Below are positions 36,902 through 48,000 of a stretch of DNA of 64,000 bases, piece by piece. A program made the position numbers and the translations under genes. The notes under the pieces are model-generated. The model ran no database searches. It was given only the letters and a program-made list of their open reading frames with translations, and was not told the DNA's origin. How positions within the stretch are numbered: the stretch's first letter is position 1; each line of letters begins with the position of its first letter. This DNA comes from Cordia subcordata. Lineage: Eukaryota; Streptophyta; Magnoliopsida; Boraginales; Cordiaceae. The stretch is from assembly GCA_028554755.1 (NCBI GenBank), contig JAPTOF010000007.1:3318001-3382000 (forward strand), written 5' to 3'.

Positions 36902-37845
36902 GACAGTTTTAGTTAGTTTGGGTGTTTCATCAAAATGTTGTCATTCACTATTGGGCTTTCTGATCAGGAATTGGGTTCTCAAAAGTTGAGCATGGTCATG
37001 CCAACGCTTTCTCCTTCAGCTGAAAATCCACGAGTCCATAATTATTTATAATCAACCGTATATTTTGCTTCTTGTCTCTCTTACTAGTCAGGGATATATT
37101 CTTTCTTTCTTTTTTTTTTTTTTGGGTGGGCCAGGGACATATTTTCTTGTTTCTAGATGAGTTGAAAATCTAAAGGTAAAGAAATAATCGTGGCCTTGCC
37201 AACCTGCCAAACACTTCTTCCTTGAAAAATGTGAACACAAGATGAGGAAATTTTCATGACATAAAATTTTAACACATAAATGGGCCAGGTAAAATAATTA
37301 TTGCTGATTAGTACGCTTCCACACACACCACATGTAGTTGCAGTACGTGCAGAAAACGGGAAAACAAATTTTCTTATTCTATTTTATTCTTGTCGAATTT
37401 ATTTGGTCATAATAATCGTCACTTAATGAAATGGACTTATTAACAAGTATACCATATTTGGTATTCTAACAATAATGGTAAGAATGAGTGTATTGATATA
37501 ATGTTATTAAATTTATGTTTGGTAATTAGTATACTAGCACAGTATTAAAAATAATTTATATAAAAAGCCAAGATTATCCTTATACTATTATATTATATAC
37601 ATTAAACAAATAAAATTAATTATCCAAAATATTACTAAAATACAACCAATACTAATACAAAATATATTTATATTAATAACTTGAATAAAAATAATAATGA
37701 TGATAATATCGTTTTCTTATTACTTGGCATTTTTAAACTTACTTGGTTTTTCCTATGATGGCTTCTTTAGGCCCATTTCCTTTGACTCTTCCAGGTTACT
37801 TGTTTCATAATTAGAGCTGATAAAAAAACTGATTGATTTGCAACT
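36902..37845. other. intergenic before the VPS24 remnant
   Basis: No feature was recognised. I looked here for the upstream VPS24 exons and did not find them. Confidence 0.4.
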
Positions 37846-38727
37846 ATTGCACGCACAGTTGAACATTTGTACAAGAGTGCTGTAAGTCATGAAGCTTGTA
37901 AATAATCTGATGAAGGCTCCACCGATGGCTGCCACAATGCTAGAATTTAGCAAAGAAATGACTAAAGTATTTGAATATGGGAGCTAAATAACAAACAACT
38001 AAGAGTATGTTTGACCCAAATTTTAGACACTTAAAAAGTATTTTTTGTGAGATTAAAAGTTGAAGTTAACTTGTTTGACTTATTTTTAAAAGTACTTTTA
38101 CATAAAAGTCAAAGCTGAAAAACAAAAACTCTAAATTGGAGCTTTTTGAAAAAGTTTTTGAAAACCTATTTTTGTATCATGTCAAGATTCTTTTTTTTTT
38201 TCTTCTATTCTCAAAAATAATATTCCATAATTTTAAAATTTCAATATTATCTCCAAAACAACTAAAAACTCAATTCTTAGAATATCAGTCGAAACAATCA
38301 ATAACTTTTATTTAGCAACAATTTTAACTAAAATTATACTCGTAAAAGCTCTACAACTCAATAGCTGAAATCTTATAGCTAGACTAAATAGATCCTAACA
38401 CATAAATGCCACATTAAGTAGAAGTATGTTGATATATTCAAACAGATCCTCTATGTGCTAACACCTAAAAACAATCTATCTTGGTTGAAACTTGTATTCT
38501 GTAAATTTGTCATTTCCACTTTGGAATTTGTATGAGATATCATGAAGTTAGATTAATTCAAAATCTGCACTCATAATAGACTTTCTTGTCATGTTGCTGC
38601 CCTGATGTGAATAAATCTCTTCCTCATACTTAGCTTTCTTTTAATTTGTATTTGTAATAGATCATTTTTTTATATTATTGGATCAATTTGTATTAAAGAG
38701 TATGAAGCCGGTGTGATTGTGTTGTAG

Positions 38728-38907
38728 AAATGTAGTGGATTTAGTGTAGCTTCATCAGCTCTGGGAGAGTCTGATTTACATGATAAAGATCTTGTTACTG
38801 TGAGGGGAATAGAAACAGACACAGAAGTTGCTAGAAATTTGATTGCCCAACATAATACCACAGAGCCATTTGATAAACCATCTGCTAATAATTATTTGGC
38901 GTCTTGA
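38728..38907 (+). other. exon-like open frame of unknown origin
   Basis: A 59-codon frame starts right after an acceptor-like TTGTAG (38722-38727) and ends in TGA. It is rich in charged residues (ALGESDLHDKDLVTVRG, IETDTEVARNLIAQH) and has non-random, protein-like composition, unlike nearby frames. It lies between VPS24 fragments 1 and 2 but is not VPS24. I do not recognise the family; it has no start codon, so it would be an internal or terminal exon or a captured gene fragment. Confidence 0.3.
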
Positions 38908-39371
38908 TTGAACGTGATGAAGAATTAGTTGTTTGTGTGAGTACTCTTGGTTCTCTTGTGTAATAATGAAATTGCTTGTGGCAAATTGAAGGTTGACCTA
39001 GTACTACACATGGTCTTCACTCAAGCTGCTTTGCATACTTTTTGTTGTTTGCTGTTAAAAGAAACTAAGAAGCTTTCAGCATCAGTAGCTTGTCTGAACT
39101 ATAATTTTTCCCTTCGACTTCCCCTTTTCCTTGTGTAGTACGCGGAATTAGACGTCAACCTTGCTGTTGCAGGCTGGTGTTATTGAAGAGTTTATCAATG
39201 ATGCTCTCTGGATACAGCACTAGACTCGGAGGACACAGAAGAGGAAATCGAGACGAAGAAGTTGACAAGGTCTTGACCGCCATTGCTGGTGAGACTGCTG
39301 CACAGCTTGCTGAAGCAATCAGGAAGCAGAAGTCGAAGCAACCCGCCCAGGGTGCGGAAGATATTGCCACA

Positions 39372-39975
39372 TTGGTTATTATTTCCCAACATAATCTCAA
39401 GGAAGGGTTGGGGTGTGGCGCAGCGGAATATAGGGTTGCCGACGCAAGATCATGCAACTAAAATAAGAAATGAGAAAAATGAATAATTGAAACACCAATA
39501 TTTTTACGTGAGAAATCTCCAAATAAATTGAGGCAAAAACCACGATGTATTCACTATGACTATGATGTAAGAATATACAATACTTCTTTCTAAGATAAGT
39601 AGAGAATAATTTTAGTCTCTCCTATAATAGGAGAAAGTAATTCCTACTCAATAAACAACAAGAAGAAAATAACTTAATTAGGAGTATACAATAAAAAACT
39701 CTCTAATTGTTCTGGGATGCCAAGCACTAAAGCACAAGTCCTTTTTATAGCCAAAGAATGAGAAATCTTCATACTTGATGATCAAGTTTTTGCTAACTTT
39801 TGGTTCAATGAATTTTGTTTCCTTGGTGACCAAGTTCCTACAAACTTTTGGTCCAATAAGATTTATTTCCTTAGCGATCAAGTTCTTGCAACTCTTAGTC
39901 CAATAAGATTTGTTTCCTTGACACAAAAGTAGTTTAACTTTACAGAGAGTGACTAATTCCGTAAAACTTTAACAG
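39372..39975. repeat. insertion-like segment with 48-bp tandem repeat
   Basis: It separates VPS24 fragments 2 and 3. Three units of 48, 48 and 47 bp occur at 39780-39827, 39828-39875 and 39876-39922 (key words GATCAAGTT, CCAATAAGATTT, TTTCCTT). The opposite-strand frame 39926-39678 therefore shows a 16-residue periodicity. Upstream, CACCAATATTTTTACGTGAG and AAAAACCACGATG are words seen in dispersed plant repeats. Confidence 0.65.
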
Positions 39976-40035
39976 GACATTGATGATGAGGAAGAGCTCG
40001 AAGCAATAAGGGCTCGACTTGCCAAGTTAGATCAT

Positions 40036-43000
40036 AACATGAACACTCTTCCCGCGTTTGGCTATAGCATGCGAAGAAATGCAGAGAATTTACTAACAAA
40101 TGAGTTTCACCTGCAGATGCTGCTACAACATTCTATCTTTCACCAGAGCGAAAGAGGTGAAATATTTCTATAGAAATTACTAAACAAGCTCTTATGGACC
40201 TTTGCTTGATCCGTATATGTAATATTTGAGGATAATCATTATCTAAACTTTATTTATGCTATTCTTGATCTTGTGCTTTTTATCCCCTAAGCGATACATG
40301 TTTCTTATCTTGCCCATAAGAAGGGTTCTATTTCCAGTATTTGACTACAAAACATTTTAGCTCTTTTGCAATACTCGTGAACCAAAAAAAAAAAAAAATG
40401 TATCTTGTTGCAACAGTTTTCAACTGTCGTATTAAGCTTCAACTTTTGTAATAGTTCAATTGCAGAGTTTAGAACACCGTTCCTTATTATTTATAAAAAG
40501 ATATTGCAATAGGAAATTTACAACGAGATCGAATTCAATGCTGGAAGACCATTGCATAAAGTTAGTAGAAAAAGGTCTTTTAGCTTTTTGCATCAGTTTA
40601 AGTTGCAAAACAGGTAAGAATGTGGCAGTGTTTGCCTACAATCCGATTATGCCAACCAGCTTTTCACGTTTTTTTATGTACTTCTATCAAGGAGATCGAA
40701 CGAGCAATTTACAACACATGACAAGAAATGCAAGAACTCACTCAGAAAAAGCCACATATTGTGAAAATTCAATATTTAACGGTTTGTTAATTAATGACAC
40801 GAGGAATAACTCATTAATAACATCTTTTACTTGAGATTTATAAATCTTGAATTCGAGTCACCGTTAAAAATAAATAGAGAATCAATACTTACTCAAAGGA
40901 AACCCCATATCGCGGGAATTGAATATCATGCCTCCTTCTTAAATGTGCTTCATCCTATTTCCCTCATACTCTTTCTAGCCAAGACAAAAGAGTAATGAAC
41001 CATGTCAATTTTTAGGAACTTATGGTACAAGGAGGTACATGATATTATCTTCCAAGATGCTAGTCTCATTTTTAGTCTGAATTAAATATTATTTTTCACA
41101 CTACTGACTATCAATTTCTGATAATCATAAAATGTCAGAATAATAAGCAGTTTGATGATATGGCAAAATTTTGATTTATCCATATTTTATGCTCTAACAA
41201 CCAATTACAATACGAAAAGGTTATAGTTATTCGCGGTTTACGCCCAGACACTCACCAAACAAGAGACATAATATAAAACTTGACTTTTGAAGCATACCCC
41301 AGTTGGAAAGATGGTCTGGTTACCTACTCATATAAAGTGGTTGGAATGATCTTATTTTAAAATGTTTATCCTAGTAAAATAACAAAATATTTTATGAGAT
41401 TTAAGATATCTTATCACATGTATTTTATAGAATAATTGTAAAAAAATAAAATAAGGATGAATTGCTTATTTCTTACAAAATAAAAAATATATTTTATTTT
41501 GAATTTTTATAGTTTGTATGTGATAAGATATCTTAGATCTGATAAGATATCTTCTCATTTCAATAGAATAAGTTCATTCCAAACACACTATTATTTCTCT
41601 AGACTACAGTTTTGCTTCAAGTTTGTTACATCAAAAACATTATTTATAAAAGGTAATCGAATTTCAACTCTGGAGTCAGGGATGGGGCCATAAATTTCTC
41701 ATCATATCTTAGCTGGAGTTGCAAAAGAATGCAATAACTTTTGCACTTGTGAATAATTGGAAAATGACAAATGCCTTCAACTAAAGGTTCTCGGTCCTCA
41801 TGATCATTAAGGAATTAGTAATGTTGTATCCCACCTTAACACGAGATATTGTGAGAATTTAATACAAAATTCGTTTTTTAGGTATCAATACCAGTGTTGC
41901 TTGTAAGTTTGGAATTCAACAATCATGTTTTTCGTTTGTGAATTTCTATTTGCATTTTGTTCAAGATGCATCAATATTAAAGCTTAATTTGGTTCCATTT
42001 CTTTTAAGGGAAACATCTCTTGCGTATAAGTTTTAACAGGCATCTGAAATGCCTTTGAAGCAAGTGATTATAAAGGAAAGGCAAAAAGTTAAATGGAGTC
42101 AAATCAATTGTTTTTGCCTTTTTTGTTTTTTGACTTACTAGTTCTAGTGATGAGTTACACTATCATAACAACTTTTAGTTTTATGTTTTCTTCGGGAGAC
42201 CGTCACCTTTCAATTGAATGAAAAGGATTTAAGTTTTCTATAATATTACAACTAATTCGGCTAATGAAGGATCCAAGCAGTGTAGGTCTCGTGACGAGAT
42301 GTCCTACAAAATAAAGAGAATTTCGCATCAGTGTGTGTGGTGCTAGTTAAAGACTCTTCGATAATCTAAGTCAGAAAATGTTTATAGAAAGTTTAAACTG
42401 GATAGAGGAAGAAGGGAGAGCTTCTCTATTTTGAAATGTTTCTATAAATGGAAAAGCCTACCTCGACTTTGATGTATGTAAGTTATTTATAGATTCCTCA
42501 CAATATCACGTCTCGGATGCATAAATTGTAAGGAGGTTGGATAAAGACATTGGCATCTCATGGTGCCACGTGTTAAGCGAAAAAGGTGCTCAAGGAGATT
42601 GGTGATGATATCGTGGTCGAGATTAATCCTAAAACAATAAGCTTCCTGTAATGTCACATGTTAAGAGAAAAAGGTGCGCAAGGAGACTAGATGATGACAT
42701 TTGGATCGTGATTAACCTCCAATCAATAACATTAAAAGAAACATTCAGCAATGGTAGAATTTACAATATAGTTGGGTCTCTCTTCGACAAATTAAAGAAA
42801 AGATGAAGAAGAACTTGGTCACTGTATATGAGTAGAAGCATTCACGCGTTTGGGTTGTCATTGAAAAAAAAAAAAAAAAAAAAGAAAGTCTATGATGACA
42901 CATCCTAACTTTACACTATCAAAATATCATGATCAGGAAAGCAATATTTAGTGGAAAAATATAAAGAATTTTGGGTTGGGCAAACGAATATAATTTTCTA

Positions 43001-44712
43001 CCATTGATGTGTTCTTTGATTAAACCGCTAGAGACCTTCTAAGAGATATTTGGTTCAAATTAATAGTTGGATTAAATAATTGATCATAAATATATCTCCT
43101 GTGTAGTATTATGAGAGTATCTAAATTTTACTTCACCTTCTAATCCAACGCAGCTGCTGCAATGTCCCGCGAAAGCACTTGGCTTTTGGTCCTAAATGAC
43201 CGGAAAGGATCCTTTTAATACGACGAGTAACTCGCTCAAATAAGGTTATATTAAATCTATTCTAAAGTTATAAATCTCATAGTATAGAAACGTATTTGAA
43301 CAAACACTTCAATATAATCAAAGATCAAATAATATTTTTGACAAGACATAAACTCGAATTTGAGACACTTGATTACATGTCTGACCACTTTATGTAATTT
43401 TAGGGGCTGGACCGGATAAGATTGTTAGTGAGTATTGACATATAATATTGACTTTATGACCGGGATAAAAGAAAAAGAAAACAAAAAGAGAGAGAGCAGA
43501 TTGACATACCATAAGCATGAGCCACCACAGTGCAACGTGTTGCTCACTACTGCTTTATCATTAAATTCTACAACCTTTCAAGAATTTCTCATCACTTGTC
43601 CTTGAGAACTCCATATGAGTTTGCTGCAAATGAAATGGTTATCAAATTTCGAAATATTGAACTCAAACTGAAACGAAAGACATAAGAATAGGAAAATCTT
43701 ATACGGTAATGACATAAAGGCAAAAAAAAGGCCCCTCATATTTTTCTGAAATTGTACGAATCTTTGTACCACAATAATCTAATTATCCTTGACCTTCTTT
43801 TTATAAAAGTCCGCAACTGTGCATAGTAATGTTGGGCATTTTATGTAATATTCTAAAAATTATACGAGTTATTAGATTATTTTGATACCATATGATGTAA
43901 TGCATATTTTCTACAAAATAAAATGGAATTTTCTGTAATTTACCCTCTTTTGAATGACATAGTTGTAAATCAAAGGCAAGTTATATCGATTACATAAACA
44001 AAACTATGAAATTGTTAGTAGTATTTGGAGAAGAACTTATGGCTTCAATTTTGAAGATTGTGGAATATTAAATGTAAACATAGTACATTCTTGATTGAAA
44101 TTGCAAAAAACACAAAGTGCATCAACAGCGGTTAAGCTTAAAGAAAAAATGCAAATAGAAGCAAGTGAGATGATATTTTTTTGAGGTTTGCGTCTTTGCA
44201 TAACATGGTTACATTATCAAGAGATCTAACTGTAATATATTGTCTAAACCATTTGCCATAATTACATCTTTGATTCACTATTACTCGAACTCATAATTGT
44301 ATCGTTAATTCACTACCACTAGCCCCCATAACTATATTATTAATTCATTACCAATACGAGACAAAATCATTCACTAAAAGAGCTCTAGTTGCAATTAATA
44401 CTCTCATTAATTATGGTGGAAAAAGAATTCTCATTTGCCATAATTGCTTTGCTCTACATCCCTTGAATTTTCTCGGATGATGATGCTTGAAAGTCTTAAA
44501 AATCCAATAAGTTGGTAATATACAGACAACTTCCTTAACAAACCAACCTTTAAAATTCCCCTCTTTTCCCACCTTTTTCCTCTCCTTTTCTATCCACACT
44601 ATAACGCATTGCACCTTTCTTTACTCCACAGCCTTCCAAACTTCACCAACCAAAGGGGACTCTATCCCCCGCTTTAATTACGAAAAGCTTTGAGATCAAT
44701 TATCAATAGTTA
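40036..44712. other. intergenic
   Basis: No gene is supported. It includes the LTR-like region at 42240-42740. The 124-aa frame at 40460-40834 begins at a non-ATG codon and has no recognisable motif. Confidence 0.45.
42240..42740 (+). mobile_element. LTR-like remnant with 88-bp duplication
   Basis: The words GTCTCGTGACGAGATGTCCT, CAGTGTGTGTGGTGCTAGTT and AAGACTCTTCGATAATC resemble the U5 region of a plant LTR. They are followed by TATA-like sequences (TTCTATAAATGG). An 88-bp unit is duplicated at about 42563-42650 and 42651-42740 (CACGTGTTAAG/CACATGTTAAG, AAAAAGGTG, CAAGGAGA). The ends could not be fixed. Confidence 0.4.
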
Positions 44713-44945
44713 TACGGCCTATTTAGATAGGCTTTTTTAATTTAAAAAAATATTTTTTTTAAAGAATACATCTTTTTTACAATAAATATTTCAATTAAAT
44801 TTCAAAAAAAAACTGAAACTCTCAAGAAAATTCAATTTCAGCTTTTCCGGTAAGCCAAAATTTTTTGCTTCTAAAACACAGCACTTCTTGCAAAAGTTTT
44901 TGGAAAATAAAAAAAAAAAAAAAGTTAATCCAAACAAACACATAA
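44713..44945. mobile_element. Tourist-like MITE, family B copy
   Basis: The left part GGCCTATTTAGATAGG pairs loosely with the right part (reverse complement GTGTTTGTTTGGATTA). TTA flanks both sides (44710-44712 and 44946-44948). The core ACAATAAATATTTCAATTAA is nearly identical to the copy in XTH intron 3. It ends about 80 bases upstream of the SCPL TATA box, so it lies in that promoter. Confidence 0.6.
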
Positions 44946-45025
44946 TTATAATATTATCGGGCTTTCAAAAGAAAAAACAGAAAAGGAAAAGCCAAAGGGA
45001 CCATGCATATCAGATGAGCAAACGC

Positions 45026-45035
45026 TATATATAAA
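45026..45035 (+). promoter_or_regulatory. probable TATA box of the SCPL gene
   Basis: TATATATAAA lies 53 bases before the ATG at 45088, preceded by CG-containing sequence and followed by an A/C-rich leader. Spacing suits a short 5' UTR. Confidence 0.6.
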
Positions 45036-45087
45036 CTCCAACAAGTCCAGAGAGATTATATTCAACTGAAAATAGTATATTTCAACA

Positions 45088-48000
45088 ATGGCATCAACTT
45101 TTCCATACCATTTTCTCTGTCTTCTTTTCCTCATCATCACGCCAACTTTTGCATTTGCCACAAGTGATGATGATCAATATGATCTTTCTTTGTCTTCAAC
45201 TCTAGAATTTCCGAAAACGCAAGCTGAGAAGCTCATCAGGGGGCTTAACTTATTCCCTAAGCAGGATGTGAACACTGCTTCTGTGGGTGGCGATGGGAGT
45301 GTTGCTGCAGCATCAAAAATTGTAGAAAAGCGAATTGAGCTCACTGCTATTGGTGATTCTGGGACTAGTGTTCAAGATTTGGGTCACCATGCTGGTTATT
45401 ATAGACTTCCACACTCCAAAGATGCAAGGTACATATATTGGTTGCTTATTTGTATTTTCCATTACTATATTTTCATTTGTCTTTTTTTTTTTTTTTTTTG
45501 GGTCAAGTAAAACATTCCATTCAAAGAAAAACGTATATCTTTAGCCAATACCAGTTGGGTCCATATCAGAATCTAACAAATAGGCAAGGAATGGGATAAT
45601 TGAGACCCAGTGTCTAGGCAAGCACTTTGTATGTCTAGCTTTAGCAATCTAGTCACAGGACTGCTTTCAAATATCTAAAAACGTCCCGATTACTTGAAAG
45701 ATCTAGAGGGTGTTTGACTTTGCTTATTTGATGCTTATAAGTACTTAAATAATAAAAAATATGTGAGAGGATAATTTTTTTCTAAATATTTATAAGCACC
45801 CAAAATACGCAAAGCCAAACACCCCCTAGACTTGCATCAAAAAAAGAGTTGTGGACCCGACATGTGCGATGGACCCATGCCCTAGAAAACCAGGTGTATA
45901 GGGGGTGGCGATCCTTTTCTGACTGTGTGATGCTTATTAATAGAATAGTTGATCCCACGTAATAGCATTATACTGGGTTGTGTTTGAGATGGGGCTTAAA
46001 AAAGAAAAAAGGAAACTAAGTGAGCATTCTGTATGTGTGTTAGTATGTGGATATTTTGTGTTAAAATTTGTCTCTCTACTAGATGTCTTCTTTGTCTTAA
46101 TCAAGTAATGAACTATATTTTGATACAATTTTAGAAAATTGAATTATCTTAACTTTATACAGCTTCAATTATCTAGAGCATTTGTTACCTAATTTTATCA
46201 GCTTCGTCGCTCTCGAAATCTAGCAATTTTAATTATACGAGTCTGGTAATAAATTCTCGCAGTTTAACATCATTGATTAAACATTACAAACATATATCAC
46301 GCAAACTTCACCCCTCAATTGATATTCTATTTATTGTGCGGCATATCATAAGCATTACATGTAAACAAGACTTATTTATCTACAAAAAATTAAAAGTAAT
46401 ACAACAATTGCCATATAAGAAATAAATTATAAATGTTGCCGTGGATGTATATAGAAGGTGATATATAGTATTATTCGCTCGAATGATATGGAAATAAAAC
46501 CTTTCTCAAGTGCTTATTCTGGTAATATTTACAGGATGTTCTACTTTTTCTTCGAGTCGAGAAATAAAAAGAGTGACCCAGTTGTGATATGGCTAACTGG
46601 AGGGCCAGGGTGCAGCAGTGAACTGGCTTTGTTCTATGAAAATGGACCTTTCCAAATAGCAAATAACATGTCTCTTGTATGGAATGATTATGGTTGGGAC
46701 AAGGTATTTGTCTCCCTCTAAAAGATTCCCAAAACATAATAAAGCATGTCTCAGTACTAATCCAAAGTTTCCTTTTTTTGATTAATTCTTCTTATAATCC
46801 CTAAACTATATTACTTGAAACAACATAGTCCTTGAACTATCAGAACGTGGCGTTTAGTCCCTGAAACTATTAGTAATTGAAGAATGTTAGTTCATTTAAC
46901 GAATTTCGTCTACTAGCCAATGGGAAATTGCACGAGAAAGGGATGTGCACGTCATTTCTCATGACTTTCTTGTGCCACCCTCGTCAGTTTTTGGACGGAG
47001 TTCGTTAAGTAGACTAATGTAGTTCAATTGTTAATAATATAGAGATTGAAAAACACATTTTGATAGTCCAAGAACTAAATTGTCGCAAGGACCATAATTC
47101 AAAAATGATAAGAGGTATTAAACCTTCTTTTTTCTTTTCCAGACTATATGATGGGTGGTACTTTAGTCAGGTAGCCGAATCATTCGGTTCCGCTGCTAAA
47201 CAATTCGGCTGCAGGGCCAAAGTCTTCCTGTCTCTATATTTCGTAGCTGTGACTGTGGCCAAAACAGCATGTGCCTTCACCATTAATGTTCAATTGGCAG
47301 GTATCAAACCTTATATATGTTGACCAACCCACTGGAACGGGCTTCAGTTATAGTTCATACGAGGATGACATCCGTCATGGTGAAGACGGTGTGAGCCAGG
47401 ATTTGTATGATTTCTTACAGGTTTGTTTTAAGACAATTTTCCAAAATTTACTGTTAAGTGAAAACTCCCTAATAAAACCTGAACCAGCACGTGTATTGAG
47501 ACATATTACTAGACCCGTAGACTTACCAGTTAGTGGGACTTCACTAGCTAAGTTTCCACATATTCCCAAAGAAAATACTCTTACCAAACAACTGTACATG
47601 CGAAGACCATTTTATTGGAAATGTTTTGTTAGTTAATAAATTTGGTTTGGAATCTAATCCTAAGTCCTAGTTAGATTTGTATTTTGTTTAGTTAAATACT
47701 TATTAGTAAATTTTCAATTCCTGGATAAAGGATTACATAATGCAAATGGCAGTTGCACATGTACTCTATAAATACAGCACGCAAACTTAAGTTTAGGCAT
47801 CTCACATTACTGGGTGGGTGTAGTATAACGGGTCGCAGGGAAAATATTCCTTCTGAATGATAGAGAAATTAATGGATATGGGTGGTATCACGCACCACTA
47901 GGTGAATGAACCACAATAGGTAGAGAAATGATCACTTTTGAGTAATAGAGAAATTAGTGAATATAGGCTACATTAAATCACATTAAAATTTCGTGTGTTT

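Larger units (their letters stand above)
37846..40035 (+). pseudogene. VPS24: VPS24/CHMP3 (ESCRT-III) pseudogene, 3' half
   Basis: Three fragments keep the exon order of plant VPS24. 37846-37966 encodes IARTVEHLYKSA, then, after a 1-base shift, VMKLVNNLMKAPPMAATM. 39173 to about 39371 encodes AGVIEEF, then DTALDSEDTEEEIE in another frame, then DEEVDKVLTAIAGETAAQ in a third. 39976-40035 encodes DDEEELEAIRARLAKL, the acidic C-terminal helix with the MIM-like tail. AG acceptors precede fragments 2 and 3 and a GT follows fragment 1, so introns are retained and this is a duplicated, not a processed, copy. The N-terminal half (first helices) was not found upstream. A functional VPS24 helps form multivesicular-body filaments at endosomes; this copy cannot encode it in one frame. 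Confidence 0.85.

Noticed and set aside
40460..40834. 124-aa frame
   Set aside because: Starts at a non-ATG codon, has no recognisable domain and lies in AT-rich spacer. It could be revisited if transcripts map there.
47060..47300. Open frame running into SCPL exon 3
   Set aside because: Family alignment from memory puts the exon start at 47301 after CAATTGGCAG. The upstream sequence is intron 2.
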